Shown one piece after another: positions 60,620 through 64,000 of a stretch of 64,000 nt of DNA. The notes under the pieces are model-generated. The model was given only the letters and a program-made list of their open reading frames with translations, was not told the origin of the DNA and did not search any database. The translations under genes and the position numbers were made by a program. Location of the stretch: the NCBI GenBank assembly GCA_016938685.1, contig JAFGUD010000235.1, positions 1 through 64,000 on the forward strand, in the 5' to 3' direction. Positions within the stretch are counted from its first letter, which is position 1. The number at the start of each line of letters is the position of its first letter. This DNA comes from Bacteroidales bacterium. Its GTDB lineage: Bacteria > Bacteroidota > Bacteroidia > Bacteroidales > JAFGUD01.

Positions 60620-63285
60620 TGTTTTTTAAAAAATAAGCCAACAGCAAGATAATCATCTACTTGTTTCATATCTTTTTTCCAATTTATAAATTCATCTTCA
60701 ATTAATATATCATGTTCATCAAACTCAGAATTCTGAATTTTGGTCAACATTTCGTTTATTCTTTGAACACCAAACTTCCGCATATCTTCTCTTCTGATTT
60801 GATTCATAAATCCATCAGTTTGCAGGTATAAAATATCATTATAATTCAATGTTGTTTTTCGTAAATTGTAGTCAAAATTACGTTTTTCAATGAAAACTCG
60901 TTTATCAACATCTAACATGGTTACTTGTTTGTTTCGCGCTAAATGAGCTATTAAATTTTCGCCACAGTAAAGAAATTCTCCTGTTTTTATATTCAAACTA
61001 GAAAAGAAAATATCAAAACTATCTTCAATTCCTTGATTTTTATCTATTATTTCAAAGAAATTTATCTTAAGTAATTTAACAAATTCATCGGGTCTAATAG
61101 TTGCTATTTCAGGATTTTCTGCAAGTAATTCTTCAAACAATGTTTTTATCAAAATAGTAATAAAAGTAGACGTGATATTATGTCCGGTGCTATCTATTAC
61201 AGCTATCAATAAATAATCGCCAACAGGATGGCTAAACCAAATATCGCCACTAACTGTCTCTTTTGGCAATGAAAGCTCAAAATATTGAGAAGACATATTT
61301 TTTTGAGAACTCAACAGGGTCTTCAATATTACATTTGAATATTCAACGCTACTATTTATTGTAGAAATTTTCTTTTCAATTATTTCTTTTTGGGCTAATA
61401 TTTCCTCATTTTTATTTTCTAAGACATCAATATTTGTTGAGATTTCGGAAGTTCGTTCAATTATTTCATTATTCAAATCCTCAACAATTCCATTTGTTAT
61501 ATTTAGCTCTTCTAATTTTTCATCTAGAGAGGCTTGATTTATAAGTAATTGTTCTTTTTGTTTTGTTATAGTCTCTATTCTTTTTTCAACAATAGTTTCA
61601 AGATTTTTATTCAGATTTTCCAAAGAATAATAATATATATAATTATCCAAAAAAGTAGAGAACTCAGTATGTAGCATTTCTAAAACATCAGCATCTTGCT
61701 TTCTATTAATCCTTGAATTTTTAAGAAAAATAAAAGCTTTAATACTATTTTTATCAAAAACAGGATAAGCCAAACTGTTTTTTTCAACAACAACATTTCT
61801 TGTTATTCTCATTTTTTCGATCACCGACTTATCTACGGAATACTTCAATGGTTCATTTAAATATGACGCTCTAATAAAGCCGTCTTTATATAAAATTTCA
61901 CTCTTAATATTTTCATTGTTTTCTATAAAAATTGCAGATTCAACCGATTTTAAATTATCTGAAATAATTTTCAGCATTTTTTCAAGCTCAAAGGGCTTAA
62001 TGTTAGTAAGTTGATTTCTGATATAATTTACATTTCCCCACAATTGAGAATATTTTGTATTGGTACTATGAGCAGAAGAAATATTAAGAGCTAAAATGAT
62101 AGCGTTTGTAAGAATAAAAACAAATAAACCAAAATTTGCCAAATAAGGAGTAGAAATTAAGTTCATATAGGAAAACAAGTCATTTAACATCGATAATACA
62201 ATAACGACTGTTCCGATAAGAATAAGAAAAGCTCTTCGATCTCTTTTCAACGAAAGTTTGGAAAGCAAAAATATGATATAAAAAAAAGCAACAAGTGTAA
62301 CACCTAAAAAAGGATAAAGGGTACTTGTAAAAAAAGAGGCTTTGGTAACAATAATGAGTCCTGAGAACACAAAAAGAAATCCCATAATTATTCTGGAAAA
62401 AATATTTTTCAATAATTTTTCCTGTATAAATATTTGACGAAGAAAAAGAACAAAGAATATTATTCGCCCATAGTTTGAAATAAAATCAATTTTTTTTGTT
62501 AATTCCCATGTCATATTTGAGAAGACATCTGTAAATATGCTTTCTCCATTAACTGATGCAAATAAAGCACTTAATAGTATTGTTAAACTAAAATAAAGAG
62601 GCGCAACTCCTCCATTTTTAATAAACAAAAAATTAAACAAAAAGAAGATTGCAATTATTAAAAAACTACCTAACATAAAAAAAGTAGAAATAAGCCCTTT
62701 TGATTGGGATTTCACAATTGTCTGAGGTTTCCCAATAATAATTTTATTTTGAATACCTCCTACTCTATGATGAAAATTGCTAACCTGAATGACAATACTA
62801 GTCGTATCATTTTGTGATTCAAAAAAAACAATTTGTGGATTTAAATCAGGAACAGAAGAATTGGCATTAGTGCCTACGGTTCCATTTTGAGCGACTAATA
62901 AATCATCAACCCAAATATTATAAGCAGTTTCAATCCGTTTGAACTTTAATGCATATTCTCCTTTGGGAATTACTAATTGTAGATGAAAAGTACCATAAGT
63001 AAAGTTTCCTATTTTCTGACCATCAACTATATAATTATTCCAAACACTATTTACTTTAACAAAAGCTGCCGTATCAGCAGAGTATTTTTCGAAATTAGAA
63101 GGTATTAATAGTTTTTTCCAATAAAATTCCCACTGTCCATCAAGTGGAAACATTTGATTTTCAAAAATTGAGTCAACTTTCAACACACCATTTTCAGCCA
63201 ACTGAAAATCGGTTTTTTGCTGTTTACAAGAAAAAAGCACTAATGTTAACAACAATATTACTATATGTAATAATTTTTTTTTCAT
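60616..63285 (-). CDS. Paralogous 7TMR-DISM SpoIIE phosphatase
   Basis: DGQWEFYWKKLLIPSNF...IQVSNFHHRVGGIQ; 7 TM; FELSLPKETVSGDIWF; VIDSTGHNITSTFITIL; LQTDGFMNQ; KQVDDYLAVG; ATGA overlap with the next gene. Confidence 0.88.
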   Translation of the reverse strand: MKKKLLHIVILLLTLVLFSCKQQKTDFQLAENGVLKVDSIFENQMFPLDGQWEFYWKKLLIPSNFEKYSADTAAFVKVNSVWNNYIVDGQKIGNFTYGTFHLQLVIPKGEYALKFKRIETAYNIWVDDLLVAQNGTVGTNANSSVPDLNPQIVFFESQNDTTSIVIQVSNFHHRVGGIQNKIIIGKPQTIVKSQSKGLISTFFMLGSFLIIAIFFLFNFLFIKNGGVAPLYFSLTILLSALFASVNGESIFTDVFSNMTWELTKKIDFISNYGRIIFFVLFLRQIFIQEKLLKNIFSRIIMGFLFVFSGLIIVTKASFFTSTLYPFLGVTLVAFFYIIFLLSKLSLKRDRRAFLILIGTVVIVLSMLNDLFSYMNLISTPYLANFGLFVFILTNAIILALNISSAHSTNTKYSQLWGNVNYIRNQLTNIKPFELEKMLKIISDNLKSVESAIFIENNENIKSEILYKDGFIRASYLNEPLKYSVDKSVIEKMRITRNVVVEKNSLAYPVFDKNSIKAFIFLKNSRINRKQDADVLEMLHTEFSTFLDNYIYYYSLENLNKNLETIVEKRIETITKQKEQLLINQASLDEKLEELNITNGIVEDLNNEIIERTSEISTNIDVLENKNEEILAQKEIIEKKISTINSSVEYSNVILKTLLSSQKNMSSQYFELSLPKETVSGDIWFSHPVGDYLLIAVIDSTGHNITSTFITILIKTLFEELLAENPEIATIRPDEFVKLLKINFFEIIDKNQGIEDSFDIFFSSLNIKTGEFLYCGENLIAHLARNKQVTMLDVDKRVFIEKRNFDYNLRKTTLNYNDILYLQTDGFMNQIRREDMRKFGVQRINEMLTKIQNSEFDEHDILIEDEFINWKKDMKQVDDYLAVGLFFKKQ

Positions 63286-63287
63286 TA

Positions 63288-64000
63288 TTAAACAAGAAAA
63301 CTTACGATACTAACATCGTCAATCTGGGAATTATTTCTCTTCCAGCTTTTAAATGTATCAATCAAAATATCAGACTGTTCTTTGAAAGGAAATTTTTGAA
63401 TATCAATCAGAAGTTTTTTAAAATTAGCCATGTAGTATTTTGTGTAATTTTCGCCTCCAAATTGATCAACATATCCATCAGTAAATAAATAAATAATATC
63501 GTTTTCCCGAAGAGTTAAAGAGTTATTAGAAAATGGTTTTTCATAACCTTCTATGTATGAACCTATTGGCATCCTATCGCCCTTAATATGAATAATTTCA
63601 TTATTTCGGATAATAAAAATTGGATTGTAAGCTCCTGAAACTGATAATTCTTTTGTATCCGAATTATAAATACAAAAACTCATATCAAAACCATCTTTAA
63701 TTGCCTGATTTTCGTCTGTTAACTGCTTAATAATTGTTTCTCGGAGTATATTTAAAATATTTGCAGGAGTAAAATCAGAATTTGATGCAAAAGTTTTATT
63801 AACAGCTTTGTTAATTAGTCTTATACCAAGCAAGCTCATTAAAGCACCGGGAACACCATGTCCTGTGCTATCTGCAAGAGCAAAAATAAATTTATTTTCT
63901 ATTTTTTTACTCCAGAAAAAATCGCCGCTAACAATGTCTCTTGGAAAATCTATCACAAAAAAATCTCGAAAAGGAATATTCTCCTCTTCTTGTTTTAGTG
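63288..64000 (-). CDS. SpoIIE (PP2C) phosphatase domain protein, N-terminus beyond the window
   Basis: Frame open to the window edge (..TKQEEENIPFRDFFVIDFPRDIVSGDFFW); ADSTGHGVPGALMSLLG; LFTDGYVDQFGG; SQIDDVSIVSF. Confidence 0.88.
   Translation of the reverse strand, partial: LKQEEENIPFRDFFVIDFPRDIVSGDFFWSKKIENKFIFALADSTGHGVPGALMSLLGIRLINKAVNKTFASNSDFTPANILNILRETIIKQLTDENQAIKDGFDMSFCIYNSDTKELSVSGAYNPIFIIRNNEIIHIKGDRMPIGSYIEGYEKPFSNNSLTLRENDIIYLFTDGYVDQFGGENYTKYYMANFKKLLIDIQKFPFKEQSDILIDTFKSWKRNNSQIDDVSIVSFLV

Overview
This is a low-GC Bacteroidota chromosomal window. Evidence: T9SS type A and type B sorting tails, gldF/gldG, SusC/TonB-type receptor architecture, TAnnTTTG promoter elements and futalosine-pathway mqnE. 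Most of it is housekeeping: rlmN, Nfu/Mrp Fe-S assembly, waaA, trkA, ppk1, alaS, prodh, bcp and DUF2723. I saw no rRNA, tRNA, CRISPR array or intact transposon. The best candidate for an undescribed system is 15584-19527. There an SDS22-like leucine-rich-repeat protein is fused to a membrane KAP-type P-loop NTPase, followed by a small protein with an EAD11-like (effector-associated) N-terminus. That gene overlaps a DUF2804 gene by 11 nt. The layout resembles an NLR/conflict-type sensor-NTPase cassette, but function is inference only. Other points of interest: an archaeal-type GatD in a bacterium; a soluble FloA (flotillin-like) relative with an enlarged repeat N-terminus; an ArnT-like glycosyltransferase whose N-terminus lies in another frame at a U_UUU_UUG slippery heptamer; FNR-like and CRP/HcpR-like palindromes upstream of a double-rhodanese lipoprotein/porin pair; a tandem trio of SpoIIE phosphatases, two of them 7TM and lipobox-bearing with divergent catalytic motifs; a periplasmic ankyrin plus beta-barrel fusion; and several tandem or palindromic intergenic repeats. 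Family calls come from reading motifs in the translations; no database search was run.
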